Source: Streptomyces sp. 135
GTDB lineage: Bacteria; Actinomycetota; Actinomycetes; Streptomycetales; Streptomycetaceae
Assembly: GCF_020026305.1 (NCBI RefSeq)
Contig: NZ_CP075691.1
Span: 3,782,001-3,846,000, forward strand
Length of the DNA stretch: 64,000 nucleotides
Direction: 5' to 3'
The translations under genes were made by a program, and so were the position numbers. Below, piece after piece: positions 54,930 through 61,669 of the stretch. The notes under the pieces are model-generated. The model saw nothing but the letters and a program-made list of their open reading frames with translations, was not told the origin of the DNA and made no database searches. The number at the start of each line of letters is the position of its first letter. The stretch's first letter is position 1.

Positions 54930-55427
54930 GAGAAGGTAAACCAGGTTGACGAACGGCACAAGGGAAATGGCAGGGGGTACGAGCTGCCCCTCCTCCTCTT
55001 CGGCGGCTTCCGCACCCTCATCGACCGCCTCCACGCCGAACTCGCCCGCCAGGGCCACCCCGAGCTCCGCCCCGCCCACGGCTTCGCGATGCAGGCCATC
55101 GGCGCGGCGGGCGCCACCGCCAGCGAGGTCGGGCGCCGCCTCGGCGTCTCCAAGCAGGCCGCGGGCAAGACCGTCGACCGCCTCGTCGCCCTCGGCTACG
55201 CGGCCCGCACCGGCGACCCCGCCGACGCCCGCCGCAAGCTGATCCGCCTCACCCCGCACGGCCTCGACGCGCTGCGCCGCTCGGCGGTGGTCTTCGACCA
55301 GTTGCGGGCGGAGTGGGCGCAGGCCCTCGGGGCCCGGCGGCTCGGCGAGTTGGAGTCCGGCCTGCGCACGGTCGTCCCCCCGGACGCGCTCCGCCTCGAC
55401 GCGGCGGGGTGGCTGGGCGGTTCGTGA
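54918..55427 (+). CDS. MarR-family repressor
   Basis: A 169-residue winged-helix regulator: AGATASEVGRRLGVSKQAAG carries the recognition helix (about 65-85), with the wing DPADARRKLIRLTPHG. It is probably a peroxide or small-molecule sensor controlling the divergent AhpD-like gene. There is no Cys in the protein, so it would not sense by thiol oxidation. The ATG is leaderless. Confidence 0.9.
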   Translation: MVDDEKVNQVDERHKGNGRGYELPLLLFGGFRTLIDRLHAELARQGHPELRPAHGFAMQAIGAAGATASEVGRRLGVSKQAAGKTVDRLVALGYAARTGDPADARRKLIRLTPHGLDALRRSAVVFDQLRAEWAQALGARRLGELESGLRTVVPPDALRLDAAGWLGGS

Positions 55428-55508
55428 CCGGACGTGGCCTCGGCACCGTGCGTATCGTTGTACTGCGCGGCTGCACTCGACCGAGGGCGGCCGGGGAGGA
55501 GCGCCACG

Positions 55509-55622
55509 ATGACCGTCGTAGAGACCGACAGGATCGCCATGGCCGAAGATGACGACGAGTGGGACTTGGACCGATGGTTCGAGTTGCCTCTTGCCTGGAG
55601 CCCACTCCACCCCGTTGGCTAG
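55509..55622 (+). CDS. 37-residue peptide gene of unknown function
   Basis: ATG 55509 follows GGGAGGAG at 7 bases, one of the best ribosome-binding sites in the window. The peptide is MTVVETDRIAMAEDDDEWDL plus a second half of 17 residues, DRWFELPLAWSPLHPVG, so it has an acidic middle and a hydrophobic Trp/Pro end. The stop TAG is 6 bases before the aldo-keto reductase start. It could be a translated leader that couples ribosomes to the reductase, or a small functional or modified peptide; no modifying enzyme is nearby. Confidence 0.5.
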   Translation: MTVVETDRIAMAEDDDEWDLDRWFELPLAWSPLHPVG

Positions 55623-55628
55623 GGCCTC

Positions 55629-56618
55629 ATGAAGTACACGCAGCTGGGACGCACGGGGCTCAAGGTCAGCCGGCTCACGCTCGGCACCATGAACTTCGGT
55701 CCGTTCACCAACGAACCCGACAGCCACTCGCTCATGGACACCGCGCTCGACGCGGGCGTCAACTACTTCGACACCGCCAACACGTACGGCCAGGGCGCGG
55801 GCAGGGGCCGCACCGAAGAGATCATCGGCACCTGGTTCACGCAGGGCGGCGAGCGGCGCGACAAGGTCGTGCTGGCCACCAAGGTGTACGGGCCCATGAC
55901 CACCGACGGCGAGGCCGTCTGGCCCAACCACGACCGGCTCTCCGCGCTCAACATCCGCCGCGCCGTCGAGGGGTCGCTGCGGCGGCTCCAGACCGACTAC
56001 ATCGACATCTACCAGTTCCACCACATCGACCGGCACACGCCGTTCGAGGAGATCTGGCAGGCCGTCGACGTCCTGGTCCAGCAGGGCAAGATCCTCTACG
56101 CCGGGTCCTCCAACTTCCCCGGCTACAAGATCGCCCAGGCCAACGAGATCGCCGCCCGGCGCGGCACCTTCGGCCTCGTCAGCGAGCAGTGCCTGTACAA
56201 CCTCGCCGTGCGCGACGCCGAGATGGAGGTGCTCCCGGCCGCCCAGGAGTACGGCGTCGGCGTCATCCCCTGGTCGCCGCTGCACGGCGGCCTGCTGGGC
56301 GGCGCGCTGAAGAAGCAGGAGGGGGCCCGCCGCAGCGGTGGACGGGCCGCCGCCGAGCTGGCCAAGCCGGAGGTGCGCGCGCAGGTCCAGGCGTACGAGG
56401 ACCTGGTCGACAAGCACGGCCTGGAGCCCGGCGAGGTCGCGCTCGCCTGGCTGCTGACGCGGCCCGGGGTCACCGCGCCGATCGTCGGCCCGCGCACCGC
56501 CGAGCAGCTCGCCTCCGCGCTGCGCGCCGTCGAGCTGGAGCTGCCGCGGGAGCTGCTCGACTCGCTGGACGAGATCTTCCCCGGGCCGGGTCCGTCACCG
56601 GAGTCCTTCGCCTGGTAG
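55629..56618 (+). CDS. aldo-keto reductase
   Basis: A 329-residue NADP(H)-dependent TIM-barrel reductase. The catalytic tetrad is visible as Asp and Tyr in FDTANTYG (about 48-55), Lys in VLATKVYG (about 83) and His in YQFHHIDRH (about 130). The C-terminal LLTRPGVTAPIVGPRTAEQL contacts the cofactor phosphate. It resembles YajO/YghZ-type AKRs acting on aldehydes or sugars. It lacks a clear ribosome-binding site of its own and probably relies on translation of the 37-residue frame 6 bases upstream. Confidence 0.93.
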   Translation: MKYTQLGRTGLKVSRLTLGTMNFGPFTNEPDSHSLMDTALDAGVNYFDTANTYGQGAGRGRTEEIIGTWFTQGGERRDKVVLATKVYGPMTTDGEAVWPNHDRLSALNIRRAVEGSLRRLQTDYIDIYQFHHIDRHTPFEEIWQAVDVLVQQGKILYAGSSNFPGYKIAQANEIAARRGTFGLVSEQCLYNLAVRDAEMEVLPAAQEYGVGVIPWSPLHGGLLGGALKKQEGARRSGGRAAAELAKPEVRAQVQAYEDLVDKHGLEPGEVALAWLLTRPGVTAPIVGPRTAEQLASALRAVELELPRELLDSLDEIFPGPGPSPESFAW

Positions 56619-56654
56619 CGGCCCCTGAGGGGTACGCGGGGCGGTCGCGTCCGG

Positions 56655-56744
56655 CTAGCCGCCGAACGCGGCCGCCACCGCCACCACGACGAACATCATC
56701 ACGAGCACACCGGCCATGATCCGGTTCCTGGTCTTCGGGTCCAC
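56655..56744 (-). CDS. 29-residue single-helix membrane protein
   Basis: From GTG 56744 it reads VDPKTRNRIMAGVLVMMFVV followed by VAVAAAFGG: a short basic head and one membrane helix. I recall near-identical 30-residue proteins in many Streptomyces. It starts 10 bases after the thpR stop and is probably cotranscribed. Too short for a clear function; such proteins often bind or stabilise larger membrane proteins. Confidence 0.55.
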   Translation of the reverse strand: MDPKTRNRIMAGVLVMMFVVVAVAAAFGG

Positions 56745-56754
56745 ACCGTCGAGG

Positions 56755-57345
56755 TTAACCGGCCGCGTCCGGAAGCCGGGCGCCGCCTCCCAGCGGCCAC
56801 CTCCCGACCGTCTCGTGGCGGGGCCGCTCCCCCGGCACACCGCTCTTCGGCAGCGTGCTGCGTACGAGGATCAGCTCGTCGACCGTCCAGGACGTGCCCG
56901 CGAAGGCGGCGAGGGCGTCGGCGTACGGCCGCAGGTCGGCCCCGCCTCCGCCGCGGGCCAGCGTCAGGTGCGGGCGGTAGTGCCGGGGCTCCTCCATCGC
57001 GATCCCCGCCTTGCGCGCCGCCGCGTCCGCCCGCCCGGCGAGGTGGCGCAGCGCGGCCGCCTCACCCGAGACGCCGGCCCACAGCACCCGGTCGCCGAAG
57101 TGCCCGCCGCCGCGCAGGGCGAGGGTGAAGGGCGGGGTGCGGTGCGCGGCCCGCGCCAGGCGGGCGGTGAGGTCGGGCAGGGTCTCCGGCGGCACCTCGG
57201 CCATGAACGCGAGCGTGAAGTGCCAGCTGTCCCGGGTGGCCCAGCGCAGCGCGCCGGAGCCGGGCAGGTCCCGCAACGCGGCGGTGACGGCGGCCAGTTC
57301 AGCGGTCACGGCGTCCGGCGGCCGCACCGCGGCGAAGAGTCTCAT
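56755..57345 (-). CDS. thpR: RNA 2',3'-cyclic phosphodiesterase (2'-5' RNA ligase)
   Basis: A 196-residue 2H-phosphoesterase. The two HxTx motifs are HFTLAFM (about 44-50) and HLTLARG (about 130-136); both His act in cyclic-phosphate cleavage. The start is ATG 57345 (MRLFAAVRPPDAV); GGGAGA lies about 9 bases before it. It is followed closely by the 29-residue membrane peptide gene. Confidence 0.9.
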   Translation of the reverse strand: MRLFAAVRPPDAVTAELAAVTAALRDLPGSGALRWATRDSWHFTLAFMAEVPPETLPDLTARLARAAHRTPPFTLALRGGGHFGDRVLWAGVSGEAAALRHLAGRADAAARKAGIAMEEPRHYRPHLTLARGGGGADLRPYADALAAFAGTSWTVDELILVRSTLPKSGVPGERPRHETVGRWPLGGGARLPDAAG

Positions 57346-57359
57346 GCGGCGCATTCTCC

Positions 57360-57598
57360 CTGCACCCGGCGGGGCCGACGACGTCCCCGCCGTCATCGGA
57401 TCCGAAGGCCGTCGCGATGATCGAGCGGTACCTGACGACGGGCGAGCCCTGGAGCGCCGAGATCGGTGGCGTAGTGGCGGGCACCTCCTGACCGCCGACC
57501 ACCGCTTCGCGGGCCGGGGCATCGGCCGCGCGCTCCCGGTACACGCGGCGGAGTCGGGCGACAACTGTCCGGGCCAGGTCCTGGCCGGACGCGTCTGA
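57360..57598 (+). pseudogene. GNAT acetyltransferase remnant
   Basis: One frame reads SDPKAVAMIERYLTTGEPWS then EIGGVVAGTS and stops at 57488; from about 57480 a one-base shift continues as LLTADHRFAGRGIGRALPVH, which contains the GRGIGRAL acetyl-CoA loop of GNAT acetyltransferases, up to TGA 57596. The first helices and last strands of the fold are absent. A decayed gene or an indel in a short gene. Confidence 0.45.
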
Positions 57599-57624
57599 CC
57601 CGGACCCCGCACCGCTCCCCGGAA

Positions 57625-57653
57625 GGCCACGGCGGCGTCACGCCGCCGTGGCC
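57625..57653. terminator. bidirectional hairpin terminator
   Basis: GGCCACGGCGGC, loop GTCAC, GCCGCCGTGGCC: perfect 12-base-pair stem. It includes the last codons and stop of the MFS gene and would also end rightward transcripts. Confidence 0.7.
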
Positions 57654-58999
57654 AGTGCCCTTTCCCTCGGTTCTCTCGGCACGAACCGCACGTGCTGCCG
57701 GCCCCGGCGCAGGTCCACCTTCAGGCGGAGGTTCGCGGCGCGGGCCAGCATCAGGCCCACGCCGGCCGCGGCGACCGCACAGACCAGGCCGCCCACCGCC
57801 ATGCTGATCCGGACGCCGTAGGCGTCGGCGAGCCAGCCGAAGAGCGGTCCGCCGAGCGGCGTGCCGCCGGTGAAGACCATCATGAACAGGGACATGACGC
57901 GGCCCCGCATCTCCGGGTCCGTCGCCATCTGGACCGAGGAGTTGGCGGTGACGTTCACCGTCAGGCCGAGGATGCCGATGGGCACGATCAGCGCGACGAA
58001 CATCCACAGCTCGGGCGCGAACGCGGCCACGATCTGGAGCACGCCGAAGGCGATCGCCGCCCCGGCGAGCAGCCGCAGCCGCGAGGTGCCGCGCCGGGCC
58101 GCGAGGAGCGCCCCCGCCAGCGAACCGACCGCCATCAGCGTGTTGAAGAGCCCGTACATCCCCACGCCACCGTGGAAGACGTCGTCCGCGAAGGCGCTCA
58201 TCCAGATCGGGAAGTTGAAGCCGAAGGTGCCGATGAAGCCGACGAGGACGATCGGCCAGATCAGCTCGGGGTGCCGGGAGACGTACGTGAGGCCCTCCCG
58301 CAGCTGCCCCTTGCCGCGCGGCTTGCGCGGGGTGGGGTGCAGCTCGGAGGTCCGCATGAGGAGCAGGCCGGTGAGCGGCGCGAGGAAGGACAGGCCGTTG
58401 GCGAGGAACGCCCAGCCGGGCCCGACGGCCGCGGTCAGCACGCTCGCCACGGCGGGGCCGATGAGCCGGGCGGACTGGAAGTTCGCCGAGTTCAGCGAGA
58501 CGGCGTTGCGGACCTGGTCCGGCCCCACCATCTCGGACACGAAGGACTGCCGCGTCGGGTTGTCGACGACGGTGACGAGACCGGTGAAGAAGGCCGCGAG
58601 GTAGACGTGCCAGACCTGGACGTGCCCGCTGAGGGTGAGCGCGGCGAGGAAGAGCCCGCTGATGCTCATCGCGCCCTGGGTGCAGAAGAGCAGGCTCCGC
58701 TTGGCGAAGCGGTCGGCGATCACGCCGCCGTAGAGGCCGAAGAGCAGCATCGGCAGGAACTGCATGGCCGTGGTGATGCCGACGGCCGCCGAGGACCCGG
58801 TGAGGCTGAGCACCAGCCAGTCCTGGGTGATGCGGGCCATCCACGTGCCGGTGTTCGAGACGACCGCTCCGGTCGCGAAGAGCCGGTAGTTGCGGATCTT
58901 CAGCGAGCTGAACATCGAGGACTTGCGGCGGGCCGTTCCGGCCGTCTTGTCGAGGTTGGTCGGTGCGGGGGCGGAGTCTGCTCCGGATCCCGTACTCAA
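57638..58999 (-). CDS. MFS transporter
   Basis: A 453-residue drug-type exporter of the MFS_3 (enterobactin exporter-like) group with about 12 helices. NYRLFATGAVVSNTGTWMAR begins the first; the loop 2-3 motif reads GGVIADRFAKRSLLFCTQG. The start is TTG 58999, preceded by GGAGG at 9 bases. It is probably controlled by the MarR gene upstream, 97 bases away in the same direction. Confidence 0.92.
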   Translation of the reverse strand: MSTGSGADSAPAPTNLDKTAGTARRKSSMFSSLKIRNYRLFATGAVVSNTGTWMARITQDWLVLSLTGSSAAVGITTAMQFLPMLLFGLYGGVIADRFAKRSLLFCTQGAMSISGLFLAALTLSGHVQVWHVYLAAFFTGLVTVVDNPTRQSFVSEMVGPDQVRNAVSLNSANFQSARLIGPAVASVLTAAVGPGWAFLANGLSFLAPLTGLLLMRTSELHPTPRKPRGKGQLREGLTYVSRHPELIWPIVLVGFIGTFGFNFPIWMSAFADDVFHGGVGMYGLFNTLMAVGSLAGALLAARRGTSRLRLLAGAAIAFGVLQIVAAFAPELWMFVALIVPIGILGLTVNVTANSSVQMATDPEMRGRVMSLFMMVFTGGTPLGGPLFGWLADAYGVRISMAVGGLVCAVAAAGVGLMLARAANLRLKVDLRRGRQHVRFVPREPRERALATAA

Positions 59000-59096
59000 A
59001 GTGCGTTCGCCTCCTTTGGCGTACGAAGGGTCGGAAGGGTCACGAGCGTCGGACGAGGTTCACCGGTCACCCGTTCGGCGGCCGTCAAACCCGCGG

Positions 59097-59534
59097 TCAC
59101 AGGTGCGCGAGCTTCTCCAGGACGGGCGCGGCGGCCCGCAGGCGCGCCCACTCGTCGTCGTCGAGGTGTTCGACCAGGCCGGCCAGCCAGGCGTTCCGCT
59201 TGCGGCGGCTCTCCTCGAGCATCGCCTCGGCGGTCTCGGTCTGGGTGACCACCTTCTGGCGGCGGTCCTCGGGGTGCGGCTCGAGCCGGACCAGCCCCTT
59301 GGCCTCCAGCAGGGCGACGATGCGGGTCATCGACGGCGGCTGCACGTGCTCCTTGCGGGCGAGCTCGCCCGGGGTGGCGCTGCCGCAGCGGGCAAGGGTG
59401 CCGAGCACCGACATCTCGGTGGGGCTCAGCGACTCGTCGACGCGCTGGTGCTTGAGTCGACGGGACAGGCGCATCACAGCGGAGCGCAGGGCGTTCACGG
59501 CGACGGCGTCGTCACCATGGGAGAGGTCCGGCAT
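59097..59534 (-). CDS. MarR-family repressor of the MFS exporter
   Basis: A 145-residue winged-helix protein: LSPTEMSVLGTLARCGSATP and ELARKEHVQPPSMTRIVALL form the DNA-binding helices, and EPHPEDRRQKVVTQTETAEA the wing. The ATG is 7 bases from a TACTCT -10 hexamer (plus 59542-59547), so it is probably leaderless. MarR-MFS pairs usually respond to a toxic organic acid or drug. Confidence 0.92.
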   Translation of the reverse strand: MPDLSHGDDAVAVNALRSAVMRLSRRLKHQRVDESLSPTEMSVLGTLARCGSATPGELARKEHVQPPSMTRIVALLEAKGLVRLEPHPEDRRQKVVTQTETAEAMLEESRRKRNAWLAGLVEHLDDDEWARLRAAAPVLEKLAHL

Positions 59535-59544
59535 GTTCGTTAGA

Positions 59545-59556
59545 GTAACTCATTAC
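59545..59556. promoter_or_regulatory. MarR operator candidate
   Basis: GTAA-CTCA-TTAC, an inverted repeat with 4-base arms and 4-base spacer in an otherwise GC-rich area, overlapping the -10 region of the marR gene. Confidence 0.5.
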
Positions 59557-59638
59557 CCTGGCTAAGGACCACTCGGTTTCCCTGATCCACTCCCGGCAAA
59601 CCCGGTCACCACCCGTACGAGTGAGCCGGCCACGAAAG

Positions 59639-59676
59639 GAGAGGCGCCCCCCGGTCGTGTCCGGGGGGCGCCTCTC
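59639..59676 (-). terminator. strong hairpin terminator of the purine permease gene
   Basis: GAGAGGCGCCCCCCGG, loop TCGTGT, CCGGGGGGCGCCTCTC: a 16-base-pair perfect stem downstream of the permease stop at 59711; on the minus strand it is followed by CCTTTCG. Confidence 0.85.
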
Positions 59677-59710
59677 TCCGCTCTGCCGGGCCCTGCTGGC
59701 CCCGGCAGGC

Positions 59711-61159
59711 CTACGTCAGGTTCAGCGCCGGCATCAGGTAGTAGAAGGCGAAGACCGCCGACACCGCGTACATCGCGGCAGGCACCTCACGCCCCCGCCC
59801 GGCGGCGAGCCGCAGCACGGTGAACGTGATGAAGCCCATGCCGATGCCGTTGGTGATCGAGTACGTGAACGGCATCATCAGCATCGTCACGAACGCGGGG
59901 ATGGCGATCGTCGGGTCGCTCCAGTCGATCTGCCGGATCGAGCCGGACAGGATCAGGAAGCCCACCGCGAGCAGCGCGGGCGTGGCCGCCTGGGACGGGA
60001 CCATCGTGGCGACCGGCGTGAGGAAGAGCGCCACGGCGAAGAGGCCGCCGGTGACGACGTTCGCGAGGCCGGTCCGCGCACCCTCGCCGACGCCCGCCGT
60101 GGACTCCACGAAGCAGGTGGTGGCGGAGGCGGATGAGGCGCCGCCCGCGGCGACCGCGATGCCGTCGACGAAGAGCACCTTGTTGATGCCGGGCATGTTG
60201 CCGTTCTCGTCGGTCAGCTTGGCCTCGTCGCCGATGCCCATGATCGTGCCCATGGCGTCGAAGAAGGTCGAGAGCAGCACGGTGAAGACGAACAGGACGC
60301 CGGTCAGGACGCCGACCTTCTCGAAGCCGCCGAACAGGCTGAGGTCGCCCACGAGCCCGAAGTCCGGCGTCGAGACGGGGTTGCCCGGCCACTTCGGGGT
60401 GGTCAGGCCCCAGGACGGCACCTTCGCCACCGAGTTGATGATCATCGCGACGATGGTCATCACGACGATGCTGATGAGGATGGCACCCGGCACCTTGCGC
60501 ACGATCAGCGCCAGCGTGAGCAGCACGCCGAGCACGAAGACCAGGACCGGCCAGCCGTTGAGGTGGCCGTCGCCGCCGAGCTGGAGCGGCACGGTGGTGT
60601 GGGCGGCGTCCGGCATGCGCGAGACGAAGCCGGAGTCGACGAGGCCGATCAGCATGATGAACAGGCCGATGCCGATCGCGATGCCCTTGCGCAGGCCGAG
60701 CGGCACGGCGCTCATCACGCGCTCCCGCAGCCCGGTCGCGACGAGCAGCATCACGACGAAGCCCGCGAGGACGACCATGCCCATGGCGTCGGGCCACGAC
60801 ATGCGCGGCGCGAGCTGGAGGGCGACGACGGTGTTCACGCCGAGGCCCGCGGCGAGCGCGATCGGGACGTTGCCGATGACGCCCATCAGGAGCGTGGTGA
60901 AGGCGGCGGTGAGCACGGTCGCGGTCACCAGCTGCTCGTTGTCGAGCTGGTGCCCGTACATGTCCTTCGCGCTGCCCAGGATGATCGGGTTCAGCACGAT
61001 GATGTAGGCCATCGCGAAGAAGGTGGCGAAGCCGCCGCGGACTTCCCTGACCACGGTGGAACCGCGTTCCGTGATCTTGAAGAAGGCGTCGAGACCGCCC
61101 TGCGGGCGCTTCGGGGCCTCTTTACCGGCGTCGACCGGGGCACTGGCCGAGGGGGACAT
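59711..61159 (-). CDS. NCS2-family purine permease (AzgA-like)
   Basis: A 482-residue membrane transporter with about 12-13 helices that imports hypoxanthine, guanine or adenine. Diagnostic blocks are GGFATFFAMAYIIVLNPIIL, GNVPIALAAGLGVNTVVALQ, TVLLSTFFDAMGTIMGIGDE and ASSASATTCFVESTAGVGEG (PF00860, AzgA subgroup). ATG 61159 follows GAGG. It stands alone and is divergent from the DUF2530-like gene; AT-rich words upstream suggest regulation. Confidence 0.93.
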   Translation of the reverse strand: MSPSASAPVDAGKEAPKRPQGGLDAFFKITERGSTVVREVRGGFATFFAMAYIIVLNPIILGSAKDMYGHQLDNEQLVTATVLTAAFTTLLMGVIGNVPIALAAGLGVNTVVALQLAPRMSWPDAMGMVVLAGFVVMLLVATGLRERVMSAVPLGLRKGIAIGIGLFIMLIGLVDSGFVSRMPDAAHTTVPLQLGGDGHLNGWPVLVFVLGVLLTLALIVRKVPGAILISIVVMTIVAMIINSVAKVPSWGLTTPKWPGNPVSTPDFGLVGDLSLFGGFEKVGVLTGVLFVFTVLLSTFFDAMGTIMGIGDEAKLTDENGNMPGINKVLFVDGIAVAAGGASSASATTCFVESTAGVGEGARTGLANVVTGGLFAVALFLTPVATMVPSQAATPALLAVGFLILSGSIRQIDWSDPTIAIPAFVTMLMMPFTYSITNGIGMGFITFTVLRLAAGRGREVPAAMYAVSAVFAFYYLMPALNLT

Positions 61160-61181
61160 GGGGAACCTCGTGACTTGTATA

Positions 61182-61191
61182 TTCGTACGAA
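61182..61191. promoter_or_regulatory. palindrome upstream of the purine permease
   Basis: TTCGTACGAA, a perfect 10-base palindrome 23 bases before the permease start, in an AT-rich stretch (TTGTATATTCGTACGAAAAC). ATTCAT (61203) and ATGAAT (61222) form another inverted repeat just beyond. Either may bind a regulator of purine uptake. Confidence 0.4.
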
Positions 61192-61304
61192 AACAACCGG
61201 CCATTCATAAGCCGTTTCAGTATGAATACATGAGGGGGAAATCGCTATCTCCGCGCGTAGACCCCTGCCGGACAAGGGGTGTGGGCGGTGTGGGGCCCGC
61301 CTCG

Positions 61305-61310
61305 TAAGCT
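61305..61310 (+). promoter_or_regulatory. -10 hexamer of the DUF2530-like gene
   Basis: TAAGCT, 6 bases before the ATG at 61317, with no ribosome-binding site: a leaderless start. Confidence 0.5.
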
Positions 61311-61316
61311 GTCCCC

Positions 61317-61574
61317 ATGGAGAAGTGGACCCCCAAGCACGAGGCGCCGGAGCCCCTGGAGGGCCCCGTGGTCGCCACCATCACCGGAGGCACGATCCTC
61401 TGGTTCGTCCTCTTCCTCGTCCAGCTCCCGTTCTACGGCTGGTTCGACGACCGCGACGCCACCTGGTGGGTGTGGACGTGCCTGGCCGGCGCCGGCCTCG
61501 GCCTCATCGGCATCTGGTACGTACGGGTGCGCGACGCCGCTATCAAGAGGGCGAAAGTCACCGAGTCCCGGTAG
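61317..61574 (+). CDS. DUF2530-like small membrane protein
   Basis: An 85-residue protein with two helices (TILWFVLFLVQLPFYGW and WVWTCLAGAGLGLIGIWYVRV) and a polar head, as in the actinobacterial DUF2530 family, usually found next to an NCS2 permease. Function is unknown; an accessory role for the divergent permease is possible. The ATG is leaderless. Confidence 0.85.
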   Translation: MEKWTPKHEAPEPLEGPVVATITGGTILWFVLFLVQLPFYGWFDDRDATWWVWTCLAGAGLGLIGIWYVRVRDAAIKRAKVTESR

Positions 61575-61669
61575 TCCGTCCGACCACGGGACCGGACGTG
61601 TCCTACCGTGGTCGGATCTTCGGGGCATTCGAGGGGTGAAGCCCCGTCACCACCCTTACCGTCGAATGC

